Positions 1 to 8,532 of a DNA stretch of 21,415 bases are shown piece after piece; position 1 is the first letter of the stretch, and each line of letters starts with the position of its first letter. The notes under the pieces were generated by a model, which saw nothing but the letters and a program-made list of their open reading frames with translations, did not search any database and had not been told where the DNA came from. Source of the DNA: Bacillota bacterium (GTDB taxonomy: Bacteria > Bacillota_A > Clostridia > Clostridiales > Clostridiaceae); the NCBI GenBank assembly GCA_021837545.1, contig JAKBFR010000033.1, positions 1 to 21,415 on the forward strand, in the 5' to 3' direction. The position numbers and the translations under genes are program-made.

Positions 1-1017
1 CTCTCTACTATGATCTGTTCCTGGCATTGTAGGATCACAACCATGATCTGCTGTTATAAATAAAATATCATTATCTCTCATTGCATCTATAATTTCTTTA
101 AGTCTTACATCGAATTCTTCTAACCCTTTTGCATAAGCTTTAAAATCATTACGATGTCCCCACTTCATATCAAAGTCAACAAGATTAGTGAATATTAATC
201 CTTTATTATATTGTTTCATATACTCTAAAGTTTTGTTTACGCCGTCCATATTATCTTTAGTATGAACTGCCTCAGTAATTCCTTGGCCACAGAAAATATC
301 TTCTATCTTTCCAACTCCAATTACATCTAAACCCTTTTTCTTTATTTTATTTAAAACAGTATCATAAGGTGGTATTAATGAGAAATCTCTTCTATTTGGT
401 GTTCTAGTGAAATTTCCAGGCTCTCCAACAAAAGGTCTTGCTATTACTCTTGCAACAGAATGTTCTCCATCTAGCATCTCTCTTGCTATTTTGCACATTT
501 TATATAATTCATCCAATGGAACTACTTCTTCATGAGCAGCTATTTGAAATACGCTATCTGCTGAAGTATAAACAATAACACTTCCATTTTTCATTTGTTC
601 TTCACCGAGCTCATCTAATACCGCTGTACCTGATGCAGGTTTGTTCCCTATAACTTTTCGACCAGTTAGCTTTTCAAACTTCTCTATAATGATGCTTGGA
701 AATCCCTTTGGATAAGTTGGGAATGCTACTTCTGAAACAACTCCACCCATTTCCCAATGACCAGTTGTTGTATCTTTACCATTAGATGCTTCTTTAAATC
801 TAGCATAACATCCTATTGGTGCTTCACATTTTTCTACCCCCTTAATATTGTTAATGTTTCCAAGTCCTAGATTAACCATGTTAGGTATATTTAATCCGCC
901 TACCGCTTTAGAAATATTTCCTATTGTATTTGCACCAACATCTCCAAATTTTTCAGCATCCGGCATTTCTCCCATACCAACACTATCTAAAACTATCCAT
1001 ATAACTCTATCTATCAT
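1..1017 (-). CDS. deoB: Phosphopentomutase DeoB, 3' end cut by window edge
   Basis: Interconverts (deoxy)ribose 1-phosphate and 5-phosphate, linking nucleoside phosphorolysis to central metabolism; cytosolic, Mn-dependent, alkaline-phosphatase superfamily. The frame is open from an ATG at 1017 to base 1 (339 codons); the family is about 390-400 residues, so roughly the last 50-60 are missing. The N-terminus [20 protein letters not shown] holds the first metal-binding Asp (LDSVG). Further on are the nucleophile region [10 protein letters not shown] and, near the cut, the metal motif [23 protein letters not shown] lies about 9 bases before the ATG. It is the last visible gene of the pdp/deoC/transporter cluster, 166 bases after pdp. 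The identification is very secure. Confidence 0.96.
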   Translation of the reverse strand, partial: MIDRVIWIVLDSVGMGEMPDAEKFGDVGANTIGNISKAVGGLNIPNMVNLGLGNINNIKGVEKCEAPIGCYARFKEASNGKDTTTGHWEMGGVVSEVAFPTYPKGFPSIIIEKFEKLTGRKVIGNKPASGTAVLDELGEEQMKNGSVIVYTSADSVFQIAAHEEVVPLDELYKMCKIAREMLDGEHSVARVIARPFVGEPGNFTRTPNRRDFSLIPPYDTVLNKIKKKGLDVIGVGKIEDIFCGQGITEAVHTKDNMDGVNKTLEYMKQYNKGLIFTNLVDFDMKWGHRNDFKAYAKGLEEFDVRLKEIIDAMRDNDILFITADHGCDPTMPGTDHSRE

Positions 1018-1080
1018 TTGCAAATTCCTCCTTAAGTGATAAGTAAGACTCTAAATTTTATATTTGGCTAGTCGAACTTA

Positions 1081-1160
1081 GTTAAATTACGCATGTAATT
1101 TAACTTCCTTTTCATATTTGATACTGTTCTTACTCAGCGAACGTATATACGTAGTTGAGT
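1081..1160. repeat. Two inverted repeats in the pdp-deoB gap
   Basis: The 166-base gap between pdp and deoB has no gene. It holds a perfect 10-bp inverted repeat at 1081-1104 (GTTAAATTAC, four-base spacer GCAT, GTAATTTAAC). A second palindrome lies at 1132-1160 (ACTCA at one end, TGAGT at the other, perfect core ACGTATATACGT at 1141-1152). Neither has a terminator-like T-run in the direction of transcription. They may be intercistronic mRNA stem-loops or remains of small repeats like those in the other gaps of this cluster. Confidence 0.6.
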
Positions 1161-1183
1161 CTAGCTTCCTTATACATTGTAAA

Positions 1184-2488
1184 TTATTTTACTATCCCAT
1201 AAACTAATGGAACCGCTTCCCTATTTTCCCTCGTTATGTGATAGCTTTCAATTATATCCTTAGTTGCCTTTTCTATTTTGCCTTCATTGTTTGCATGGAT
1301 ATAAGCTAAAGTTTCATCTTTAGATACTTTATCTCCTCTTTTTTTATTTAAAACTATTCCAACAGCTAAATCTACCTTATCTTCTTTTGTAGCTCTACCT
1401 GCTCCAAGTTCCATTGCAATAAGACCTATATGTTGTGAATCTATTTTTGACACATAACCCTCTATTACACTTTTAACTTCTACAATATAGTTTGCTTTTG
1501 GTAAAAGTTCCGTATTATCAACTTGGTTTGGATTTCCACCTTGAGATGAAACGAATTCCTTTAACTTTTTTAATGCTGATTTATCTTCTATAACTTTAAG
1601 TAACATTTTTCTAGCTTCTTCAATAGTTTCAGCTTTCTTTGCAAGTACGACCATGTTACTTCCAAGAGTTAAACATAGTTCTAACAAGTCTTTTGGTCCG
1701 ACACCATTTAATGTATCTATTGCCTCTTTAACTTCTAATGCATTTCCTACTGCAAAACCTAAAGGTTGGTCCATATCAGACATTACAGCAACAGTATTTC
1801 TGTGAACGTTTTTACCGATGCTAACCATAGCTTCTGCAAGTTTTTCAGCATCTTCAAAAGATTTCATAAAAGCACCATCACCAATTTTTACATCTAATAC
1901 AATGGCATCTGCTCCTGCTGCAATTTTTTTACTCATTATACTTGATGATATAAGTGATATATTTTCAACTGTAGCTGTAACATCTCTTAATGCATATAAT
2001 TTCTTATCTGCTGGTGCTAAATCTGCAGTTTGACCCATTATAGCTATCTTATTATTATTTACATTATTTATAAATTCATCTTCACTTATTTCAACTGAAA
2101 AACCTTCAAAAGATTCTAGTTTATCTATTGTCCCACCAGTATGTCCAAGCCCTCTACCTGACATCTTTGCAACTGGAATTCCAAGTGCTGCAACCATTGG
2201 TGTAAGAACAAGAGTCGTTGTATCTCCGACTCCGCCTGTACTATGTTTGTCAACTTTTATTCCGTCTATATTTGATAAATCAAGAACATCACCTGAATTT
2301 ACCATTGCCATAGTAAGATCTGACGTTTCTCTCATATTCATTTTTTGAAAACAAATTGCCATGAGTAGCGCAGATACTTGATAATCTGGAATATTACCAT
2401 TTGTATAATTTTCAATAAAAAAATTTATTTCTTCTGTAGTAAGTTCCATTCCAGATCTCTTTTTACCTATAATATCAACCATTTTCAT
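1184..2488 (-). CDS. pdp: Pyrimidine-nucleoside phosphorylase
   Basis: Cleaves thymidine, deoxyuridine and uridine with phosphate to free base plus (deoxy)ribose 1-phosphate; the product feeds DeoB, then DeoC. Family hallmarks are [14 protein letters not shown] (about residues 79-92, phosphate and K-ion region) and [16 protein letters not shown] (about 110-125), followed by the alpha/beta domain and the C-terminal PYNP domain ([15 protein letters not shown]). I chose the ATG at 2488, giving 434 residues, the usual family length. AAGGAGTGA precedes it with about 4 bases of spacing. A longer frame from a TTG at 2515 would start inside this ribosome site. It follows deoC after a 148-base gap that contains a repeat. 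Thymidine-only specificity (deoA) is less likely in a Firmicute. Confidence 0.94.
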   Translation of the reverse strand: MKMVDIIGKKRSGMELTTEEINFFIENYTNGNIPDYQVSALLMAICFQKMNMRETSDLTMAMVNSGDVLDLSNIDGIKVDKHSTGGVGDTTTLVLTPMVAALGIPVAKMSGRGLGHTGGTIDKLESFEGFSVEISEDEFINNVNNNKIAIMGQTADLAPADKKLYALRDVTATVENISLISSSIMSKKIAAGADAIVLDVKIGDGAFMKSFEDAEKLAEAMVSIGKNVHRNTVAVMSDMDQPLGFAVGNALEVKEAIDTLNGVGPKDLLELCLTLGSNMVVLAKKAETIEEARKMLLKVIEDKSALKKLKEFVSSQGGNPNQVDNTELLPKANYIVEVKSVIEGYVSKIDSQHIGLIAMELGAGRATKEDKVDLAVGIVLNKKRGDKVSKDETLAYIHANNEGKIEKATKDIIESYHITRENREAVPLVYGIVK

Positions 2489-2505
2489 AAAATCACTCCT
2501 TCTTT

Positions 2506-2627
2506 CAATTTTCAATGCTCAATTGTCAATTAAGGATGAAATTACTTCGTAATTTCTTAAATATAAATTTTGAAAAGCCTTTTGCTTTTCTCCTTAATTG
2601 AACATTGACAGTTAATCATTGATCATT
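2506..2627. repeat. MITE-like intergenic palindromic repeat, copy 1
   Basis: This fills nearly all of the pdp-deoC gap. The outer ends are inverted repeats: CAATTAAGGA at 2527-2536 is matched by TCCTTAATTG at 2590-2599, and looser complementarity extends outward (CAATG... / ...CATTG). Inside are two hairpins: GAAATTAC-TTC-GTAATTTC around 2538-2556, and GAAAAGC-CTTTT-GCTTTTC around 2572-2589. The copy at 15105-15222 has the same order of parts. No coding capacity and no clear target-site duplication were found. Confidence 0.65.
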
Positions 2628-2636
2628 GTGCATTTA

Positions 2637-3296
2637 TCATTTTATTTTTTTGCTTTCACTAACAATTGCAATCCCTGCACTAGCACCAATTCTGCTTGCT
2701 CCTGCATTTACCATTTCCATAGCAGTTTTGTAATCTCTAATTCCGCCAGATGCTTTTACTCCTAACTCTGAACCTACAGTTTTTCTCATTAAAGCGATGT
2801 CTTCTTTTGTTGCTCCACCAGTTGAAAACCCTGTTGAAGTTTTAACAAAATCAGCTTTAGCTTCCTTAGATATTTCACACGCTTTAACTTTTTCGTAATC
2901 TGTTAATAAACATGTTTCAATTATTACCTTAACTATTGCTTTTCCTTTAGCAGCATTTACAACTGCTTCTATATCTTCTTTAAAAAGATCATAATTCTTT
3001 TCTTTTAACGCCCCAACATTTATAACCATATCTATTTCATTTGCACCATTTTTAATAGCATCAGTTGTTTCAAACGCCTTAGCTTCTTTTGTCATAGCTC
3101 CTAATGGAAATCCCACGACTACACAAGTTTTAACATCACTTCCTGCAAGTTCAGTACTAACCAACTTTGCATAACTTCCATTTACACAAACAGATGCAAA
3201 GTTATATTCTTTAGCTTCGGTGCAAAGCTTTTTTACATCTTCTCCTGTCGCCTCTGGTTTTAATATTGTATGATCTATATATCTTGCTATATCCAT
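2637..3296 (-). CDS. deoC: Deoxyribose-phosphate aldolase
   Basis: Splits 2-deoxyribose 5-phosphate into acetaldehyde and glyceraldehyde 3-phosphate, the last step of deoxynucleoside breakdown. It has 219 residues, typical of the short bacterial DERA class I aldolases. The Schiff-base lysine is K152 in [16 protein letters not shown]. The proton-relay residues are D89 ([10 protein letters not shown]) and K181 ([10 protein letters not shown]). The ATG at 3296 is preceded by AGGAGA about 7 bases upstream. It lies between permease 2 (81-base gap) and pdp, in the order expected for a deo operon. Confidence 0.97.
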   Translation of the reverse strand: MDIARYIDHTILKPEATGEDVKKLCTEAKEYNFASVCVNGSYAKLVSTELAGSDVKTCVVVGFPLGAMTKEAKAFETTDAIKNGANEIDMVINVGALKEKNYDLFKEDIEAVVNAAKGKAIVKVIIETCLLTDYEKVKACEISKEAKADFVKTSTGFSTGGATKEDIALMRKTVGSELGVKASGGIRDYKTAMEMVNAGASRIGASAGIAIVSESKKIK

Positions 3297-3324
3297 TTCA
3301 AATCTCTCCTTTAATTAATTATAT

Positions 3325-3377
3325 TTAGAAAAGCCAAAGGCTTTTCATCCTTAATTGTTAACTGTTAATTGAGTTAA
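3325..3377. repeat. Intergenic palindromic repeat, half copy
   Basis: This occupies the gap between the second permease and deoC. It carries the hairpin GAAAAGCC-AAA-GGCTTTTC (3328-3346), followed by TCCTTAATTGTTAACTGTTA. That matches the right half of the repeat at 2506-2627 and the hairpin at 15181-15199. The left half is missing. Confidence 0.6.
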
Positions 3378-4334
3378 CTATCTTTTTCCCGAATCAAAAG
3401 GTTCGCCTTCTGCCTTCGGTGCTTTTGATGATTTTGAGAACAAAACAAGTGCAATCAAAGTAATTACATAAGGGAATGTTTTTAATACTACTGGTGGAAT
3501 TGAACCAAGTGCTGGAATAACTTGTGATACATTTGCAACTGTTGTTGCGAATCCGAAGAATAATGTAGCTGCAAGAATTCCAAGTGGTTTCCATTGACCA
3601 AAAATTAATGCTGCTAATGCTAAGAATCCGAGACCAGCAACATTTCCATTAAATTCTCCTGAGTATGTTACAAGTATTATTGCTCCAGCTAGTGAAGATA
3701 ATCCTCCTGATAATAATACACCTATATAACGCATGCGATAAACATTTATTCCTGCTGCGTCAGCTGCTTGAGGATGTTCTCCACAAGCTCTTAATCTTAA
3801 GCCAAACCTTGTTTTATATAGCAAGAAAATACTTATTAACAATATTGCAATTGCAATCCATGTAGTAATATATGTTTTTTTGAAAAATAAATCACCTAAT
3901 ATAGGTATTTGTGATAAAACTGGAATGTCTTTTTGGAAAAAACCTGATCTAATTCTTATATTTCCACTCCCTGCAATAGTTCTTGCTAAAAATATAGTTA
4001 AAGCTCCTGCAATCATATTTATAGCTGTACCACTAATTACTTGATTTGCATTCAAATTTATACTTGCAAATGCATGTAAAAGTGAAAATAGCATTCCAAC
4101 AATAACTGCTACAATTAATCCTATCCAAAGAGGAAGATTACTACTTGGATCAAATACATTTTGCAATTTGAAAATTGTTAACGCTCCAGAAAATGAGCCT
4201 ATAATCATAAATCCATCAAGTCCAATGTTAATTACTCCACTTCTTTCACAATATAATGCTCCAAGTGCAGTCATAAGTAAGGGAACAGTATATGCAATAG
4301 CATATGGAAAAATTTGCTGTATTATTGCCCACAT
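3378..4334 (-). CDS. nupQ: Nucleoside ABC transporter permease 2 (BPD_transp_2 family)
   Basis: Membrane-spanning subunit of a BmpA/Nup-type nucleoside importer. It has 318 residues and roughly nine hydrophobic segments. The family sequences LGALYCERSGVINIGLDGFM near the start and RACGEHPQAADAAGIN in the cytoplasmic loop that contacts the ATPase are both present. The start is the ATG at 4334, one base after the upstream permease stop, with GGAGGAG about 6 bases before it, so translation is probably coupled. Family knowledge gives nucleoside uptake; the flanking deo genes support it. The symbol follows the B. subtilis guanosine transporter nupNOPQ, but the exact substrate here is inference. 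Confidence 0.9.
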   Translation of the reverse strand: MWAIIQQIFPYAIAYTVPLLMTALGALYCERSGVINIGLDGFMIIGSFSGALTIFKLQNVFDPSSNLPLWIGLIVAVIVGMLFSLLHAFASINLNANQVISGTAINMIAGALTIFLARTIAGSGNIRIRSGFFQKDIPVLSQIPILGDLFFKKTYITTWIAIAILLISIFLLYKTRFGLRLRACGEHPQAADAAGINVYRMRYIGVLLSGGLSSLAGAIILVTYSGEFNGNVAGLGFLALAALIFGQWKPLGILAATLFFGFATTVANVSQVIPALGSIPPVVLKTFPYVITLIALVLFSKSSKAPKAEGEPFDSGKR

Positions 4335-4335
4335 A

Positions 4336-5547
4336 TTACTTCTCCTCCTTATTATTGATTTCTTCTATATTGATTATTTTTTCAGTACTATCTGCTTTCT
4401 CTATATTTTTTGTTTCTTCTACATCATTTAATGCTGTTTCATCATTTGCATTTTCTGATGGTAATATACCAGAACCACTAGTACCTGCTTTTTTTGCATT
4501 TGCAATAGCTCTTTTATGTTTTAGCTTATTTACTATTATTGGGACTGCTGCACTTATTGCTGCAAAATATATTATAATTGCAATTATTGTATCTGCTATT
4601 TCTGGTGGAATACTAGTATTTGCATTCATAAAGCCTTTACCAGAGTACAATAATCCAAAGAATATAGCTGAAATAAATATACCTACTGGATTATTTGCAC
4701 CAAGCAGAGATACAGCTATTCCATCAAATCCTTGAGATGGCATTACACCAATTTGCATATTAGATGCATTTCCTATATATTGAGTCACTCCAGCAAGTCC
4801 TGAAAGAGCTCCTGAAATCATCATTGCAACAATTATATTTTTATTTACAGACATACCCGCATATTCTGCTGCATCTCTATTAAATCCTACAGCTTTTAAT
4901 TCATAACCTAAAACTGTTTTGTTTAATATAAATCCTATAACAATAACAGCTACAATAGCAATAAGTATTCCTAAGTTAATGTAAGAACCAGAAAATAAAT
5001 CTGTAATCCAAGTCGTTTTTAATGATGCTATATCTGGAATATTTTTTGATTCTGTTTCACTTGATCCTTTAAAATAAGCTGGTATTGCATAATATACTAT
5101 CCAATAACAAGTCCAATTCATCATAATTGAAGATACAACTTCATTTACATTAAACTTAGCTTTTAATAATCCAGGTATAAATGCCCAAATTGCTCCAGCT
5201 ATACTTCCTACAATTATCATAGCTAATAGCAATATAGGTCGTGGCAAACTTGCATTATATGTTAATCCTACAGTTGTAGCACAAAATCCACCAAAAAGCA
5301 TTTGTCCAGGTGTTCCAATATTAAAAAGTCCTGTTTTAAATGCAAATCCTACTGAAAGTCCAGTAAGTATTAAAGGAGTTGCTGTTGCTAATGTATCACC
5401 AATTCTAGATACATTCATTAATCCACCTTTGAATAGATAAGCATATCCATCTATTGGATTATCTCCAATACTAAACATTAAAATTGCTCCTGCAATCAAT
5501 CCTAATATAACTGCAAGTATAGAATTCAAAGATTCCTTCTTATTCAT
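4336..5547 (-). CDS. nupP: Nucleoside ABC transporter permease 1 with charged C-terminal tail
   Basis: Partner permease of the same importer; 403 residues, about ten hydrophobic segments. Typical family sequences are GLSVGFAFKTGLFNIGTPGQ near residues 60-85 and LKAVGFNRDAAEYAGMS in the coupling loop. The ATG at 5547 lies inside the end of the ATPase gene (8-base overlap), with AAGGAGGAACGAAGC in front. The last 60 or so residues, after the final membrane segment, form a hydrophilic Glu/Asn/Lys-rich tail (for example DVEETKNIEKADSTEK). The tail is probably cytoplasmic and disordered, and longer than I expect for this family. The symbol is by analogy with B. subtilis NupP. Confidence 0.9.
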   Translation of the reverse strand: MNKKESLNSILAVILGLIAGAILMFSIGDNPIDGYAYLFKGGLMNVSRIGDTLATATPLILTGLSVGFAFKTGLFNIGTPGQMLFGGFCATTVGLTYNASLPRPILLLAMIIVGSIAGAIWAFIPGLLKAKFNVNEVVSSIMMNWTCYWIVYYAIPAYFKGSSETESKNIPDIASLKTTWITDLFSGSYINLGILIAIVAVIVIGFILNKTVLGYELKAVGFNRDAAEYAGMSVNKNIIVAMMISGALSGLAGVTQYIGNASNMQIGVMPSQGFDGIAVSLLGANNPVGIFISAIFFGLLYSGKGFMNANTSIPPEIADTIIAIIIYFAAISAAVPIIVNKLKHKRAIANAKKAGTSGSGILPSENANDETALNDVEETKNIEKADSTEKIINIEEINNKEEK

Positions 5548-7069
5548 GCTTCGTTCCTCCTTTTTGAATTCCAGCCATCATTAATCCAATTTCATTCTCG
5601 TTTGTTTCTGAAGCATTTACTGTTCCGATTAATTCTCCACCATTAATAATCGCAATTCTGTCAGATAAATTCATAACTTCGCTAAGTTCCAAAGATATAA
5701 GAAGTACTGCTTTTCCTGCATCCCTTTGTTCAATAAGTCTTTTATGAATATATTCTATAGATCCTACGTCAAGACCTCTAGTTGGTTGAACCGCAATTAA
5801 CAATTCGGGATTTAATTCAATTTCACGACCAATTATAGCCTTTTGTTGATTCCCACCTGACATTGTTCTTGCCATTGATGCTCCACCTTGACCTGATCTT
5901 ACATCAAATTCTTCTATTATCTTTTCTGCATAATTGTGTATAGCATCCTTTTTTAATAAGCCATGCTTTGAAAATGGTTCTCTATCATAAATTTCTAGTA
6001 CCATATTATTTTCAATCGTATAGTCTAATACTAATCCTCTTTTTTGACGGTCTTCTGGAATATGTGCTATTCCGGTATCAATACGCTTACGTATAGACAT
6101 ATTAGTTATATCTTCATTTTTATAATATACTTTTCCTGACTTTGCAATTTTCATCCCTGTAATAGCTTCAATTAATTCTGTTTGCCCATTACCTTCAACT
6201 CCTGCAATTCCAAGAATCTCACCTGCTTTAACTTCTAAAGAGAAATTTTTAAGTCCAAGAACCTTCTTATTATTCATAACAGAAAGGTTTTCTATTTTTA
6301 AAACTACCTCCCCAGCTTCCTTTTCTTTCTTATCAACTTTAAAGCTTACAGGCCTTCCAACCATCATTTCTGCCATTTTTTGTTCTGATGTAGTCTTTAC
6401 ATCTACGCTTGCTATATATTTTCCACGTCTAATAACTGTGCAACAATCTGCAACAGCTTTAATTTCCTTAAGTTTATGAGTTATTATTATAATTGACTTA
6501 CCTTCTTTAATAAGGTTTTTCATAATTTTCATAAGTTCTTCAATTTCTTGCGGTGTAAGTACTGCTGTAGGTTCATCTAAGATTAACACTTCAGCATCTC
6601 TGTAAAGCATCTTTAGAATTTCCACTCTTTGTTGCATTCCAACAGAAATGTCTTCTATTTTTGCATATGGATCAACTTTTAGTTCATATTTATTAGATAA
6701 TTCTTGTATCTTTTGTGCTGCACTTTTAATATCAATTACTAATCCCTTTTTAGGCTCACAGCCTAAAATTATATTTTCAGTTACAGTGAAATTTTCTACT
6801 AATTTAAAATGTTGATGGACCATTCCTATTCCTAAATCATTTGCAACATTAGGATTAGATATTTTCACTTCTTTCCCTCTTACCTTTATAATTCCCTCTT
6901 CTGGCTGATACATTCCAAAAAGTACTGACATTAGTGTTGATTTACCTGCTCCATTTTCACCAAGCAGTGCATGAATCTCACCCTTTTTTAATCTAACAGT
7001 AATGTTATCATTAGCCACTATTCCTGGGAACTCTTTACGAATATTTAGCATTTCAACTACATATTCCAT
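5540..7069 (-). CDS. nupO: Nucleoside ABC transporter, tandem ATPase subunit
   Basis: Fused two-domain ABC ATPase that powers the nucleoside importer; 509 residues, standard for the sugar/nucleoside (RbsA-like) class. Domain 1: Walker A GENGAGKST (37-45), signature ISVGMQQR (141-148), Walker B VLILDEPT (161-168). Domain 2: degenerate Walker A GVEGNGQTE (290-298), signature MSGGNQQK (403-410) and AVQPTRGLDVGS, where the usual catalytic Glu is Gln. An inactive second site of this kind is normal for the class. The ATG at 7069 has AAGGAGGAG about 8 bases upstream. It overlaps permease 1 by 8 bases. Confidence 0.94.
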   Translation of the reverse strand: MEYVVEMLNIRKEFPGIVANDNITVRLKKGEIHALLGENGAGKSTLMSVLFGMYQPEEGIIKVRGKEVKISNPNVANDLGIGMVHQHFKLVENFTVTENIILGCEPKKGLVIDIKSAAQKIQELSNKYELKVDPYAKIEDISVGMQQRVEILKMLYRDAEVLILDEPTAVLTPQEIEELMKIMKNLIKEGKSIIIITHKLKEIKAVADCCTVIRRGKYIASVDVKTTSEQKMAEMMVGRPVSFKVDKKEKEAGEVVLKIENLSVMNNKKVLGLKNFSLEVKAGEILGIAGVEGNGQTELIEAITGMKIAKSGKVYYKNEDITNMSIRKRIDTGIAHIPEDRQKRGLVLDYTIENNMVLEIYDREPFSKHGLLKKDAIHNYAEKIIEEFDVRSGQGGASMARTMSGGNQQKAIIGREIELNPELLIAVQPTRGLDVGSIEYIHKRLIEQRDAGKAVLLISLELSEVMNLSDRIAIINGGELIGTVNASETNENEIGLMMAGIQKGGTKHE

Positions 7070-7118
7070 AATTAGACTCCTCCTTATTCAAATTACAATT
7101 AATTTACATATAATCCAT

Positions 7119-7190
7119 AATACACAATGAAGGATGACATTCTTAGCAACCATTAATCTATTAAGAAAAAGTGCATAGAATACATCCTCC
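7119..7190. repeat. Degenerate copy of the intergenic repeat
   Basis: The 178-base gap between the lipoprotein and ATPase genes holds a weak member of the repeat family. One end (TACACAATGAAGGATGACAT) resembles the inverse of the end at 15200-15216 (TTCCTTCATTGTGCATT). The other end is CATCCTCCATT at 7183-7193, giving a GGATG/CATCC terminal pairing. The internal hairpins are poorly conserved. Confidence 0.35.
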
Positions 7191-7203
7191 ATTTAATGTT
7201 TTA

Positions 7204-7251
7204 TATAATCTTAATTAAATTATTTTTATAAAATTTAATCTCAAAGATTAT
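7204..7251 (-). promoter_or_regulatory. Stem-loop after the lipoprotein gene (possible attenuator or mRNA stabiliser)
   Basis: Just 3' of the lipoprotein gene two alternative pairings are possible: TAATCT-ttg-AGATTA overlapping the stop codon, or ATAATCTT with a distant AAGATTAT about 30 bases on. There is no clean T-run. In binding-protein operons such hairpins often keep the binding protein more abundant than the ATPase and permeases. That role is inference here. Confidence 0.3.
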
Positions 7252-8354
7252 TTAATTAATGACTTATCATCGTTGTTGTCTTTAACTTTGATCGATCCAT
7301 CTTTAAGTTTCGCAGATAAATCTTGAACTGCTTTAGTTGTTGCATCACTTAAATTAGGATTTTTTTCTGGAATACCAACGGCATCCTTTGTGATATCAAA
7401 TATTAATTGTTTACCACCAGGGAAGTTTCCTTCTTTTAGTGCTTTTACCATGCTATAACTTGCTGTGTCTACTTTCTTTATAGCTGAAGTAAGAATTACT
7501 GACTTACCATCTGCTCCTACACCGTCTTCATATTGGTCTTTATCAACACCAATTACCCAAACTTTTTTTCCTGTAGCAACTCTTGCCTTAGCTTCTGTTA
7601 TAGCTCCATTACCAACTCCACCAGCTGCACAGAATATAGCTTTAACTCCTCTATCATACATTTGAGCAGCAATTTGTTGTCCTGCTGCTACATCATTAAA
7701 CGTACCTTGATATATTACATTTTCTGGTTTTAATGACATTTTAGTTCCTAACTTTTCATTAGCATAAGCAACTCCTTGTTGGAATCCCCAGTTAAACTTT
7801 TGAACTGCTGGAATTTCCATACCACCAATAAAACCTAGTTCTCCGTCTTTAAGTTCTACTGCGGTTGCAACTCCTGCTATAAATCCAGCTTGATGTTCAG
7901 CAAATAAAATAGAAACAGTATTATCTCCTATTTTTTCTGTTGGCTTATCAGCTCCATCATTTGGAGTACCATCAATTAAAACAAAATGTGCATCTTTATA
8001 TTTGTCTTGTGCTTTAAAAATAGCTGTTTGAAAGTTGAATCCTGGAGTAGCTATAAACTTAAATCCAGAATCATAAAGATTTCCAATTTCCTTTAAATAA
8101 TCTGCTTCTGTTTGACCAGTTGGTTTTAAATATTTAGTTTCTGTACCTAATTCAGTTTCAGTCTTCTTTAAGCCTTCCCAAGTACCTTGATTAAATGACT
8201 TATCGTCTATTGTTCCAGAGTCAGTTACCATACCTACTTTGATTTTTTCTTCTTTGCTAGCTTTATCCCCAGTACTTGATGAACTTCCACAACCAGCGAA
8301 TAATGTAACTGTTATTGCTGAAACTGCTAATAATGATAATAATCTCTTTTTCAT
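7248..8354 (-). CDS. nupN: BMP-family nucleoside-binding lipoprotein
   Basis: Extracellular substrate-binding component of the nucleoside importer, anchored by a lipid. The signal peptide ends in the lipobox LFAGC, so the mature protein should start at Cys22, followed by a Ser/Gly-rich spacer. The BMP (PF02608-type) fold is shown by KVGMVTDSGTIDDKSFNQGTWEG near the start, FAEHQAGFIAGVATAV, GFIGGMEIPAVQKFNWGFQQG and the hinge region FCAAGGVGNGAITEA. It has 368 residues, a normal length. The ATG at 8354 follows TAGGAGGAAAG with about 5 bases of spacing. It is first of the transporter genes, 178 bases after lacI. Confidence 0.95.
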   Translation of the reverse strand: MKKRLLSLLAVSAITVTLFAGCGSSSSTGDKASKEEKIKVGMVTDSGTIDDKSFNQGTWEGLKKTETELGTETKYLKPTGQTEADYLKEIGNLYDSGFKFIATPGFNFQTAIFKAQDKYKDAHFVLIDGTPNDGADKPTEKIGDNTVSILFAEHQAGFIAGVATAVELKDGELGFIGGMEIPAVQKFNWGFQQGVAYANEKLGTKMSLKPENVIYQGTFNDVAAGQQIAAQMYDRGVKAIFCAAGGVGNGAITEAKARVATGKKVWVIGVDKDQYEDGVGADGKSVILTSAIKKVDTASYSMVKALKEGNFPGGKQLIFDITKDAVGIPEKNPNLSDATTKAVQDLSAKLKDGSIKVKDNNDDKSLIK

Positions 8355-8402
8355 TATCTTTCCTCCTAAATATAATATTTTTGAATGTGCCTAATATTCA
8401 AA

Positions 8403-8425
8403 ATCACGAATTATGTTTTCATGAT
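8403..8425. promoter_or_regulatory. 23-bp inverted repeat upstream of the lipoprotein gene
   Basis: The sequence is ATCACGAA, seven-base spacer, TTCATGAT. The arms agree at 7 of 8 positions. It lies about 50-70 bases before the lipoprotein start and downstream of the candidate promoter, so it could be an operator or an mRNA hairpin. It does not resemble the operator in front of lacI (9675-9690). Confidence 0.35.
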
Positions 8426-8467
8426 CTAAATTTAGCAAAGTAGCTATTGTTCCTATTATTTCTTTTA

Positions 8468-8496
8468 TTTATACTATGTTATTTTAATATTATAAA
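8468..8496 (-). promoter_or_regulatory. Candidate promoter of the nucleoside transporter operon
   Basis: On the minus strand TTTATA (8491-8496), a 17-base spacer and TATAAA (8468-8473) lie about 110 bases before the lipoprotein start, in the gap after lacI. The -35 box is weak, and an alternative TATAAT overlaps it at 8489-8494. The 8355-8532 gap shows no purine riboswitch consensus and no clear lacI terminator. Confidence 0.35.
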
Positions 8497-8532
8497 CTCT
8501 ATTTAAATTTCGCATACCCCTTTGTATACTAC

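Noticed and set aside
2489..2515. Longer pdp start at a TTG
   Set aside because: It would translate the ribosome site of the ATG at 2488, and the shorter protein has the normal family length.
4168..4735. Plus-strand ORFs opposite the permease genes (also 848-1039, 8522-9148, 14468-14773, 18994-19542)
   Set aside because: They are antisense shadows of well-supported minus-strand genes, hydrophobic or low-complexity, without family motifs.
8355..8532. Purine riboswitch upstream of the nucleoside transporter
   Set aside because: I looked for the conserved purine aptamer junction and loop sequences and did not find them.
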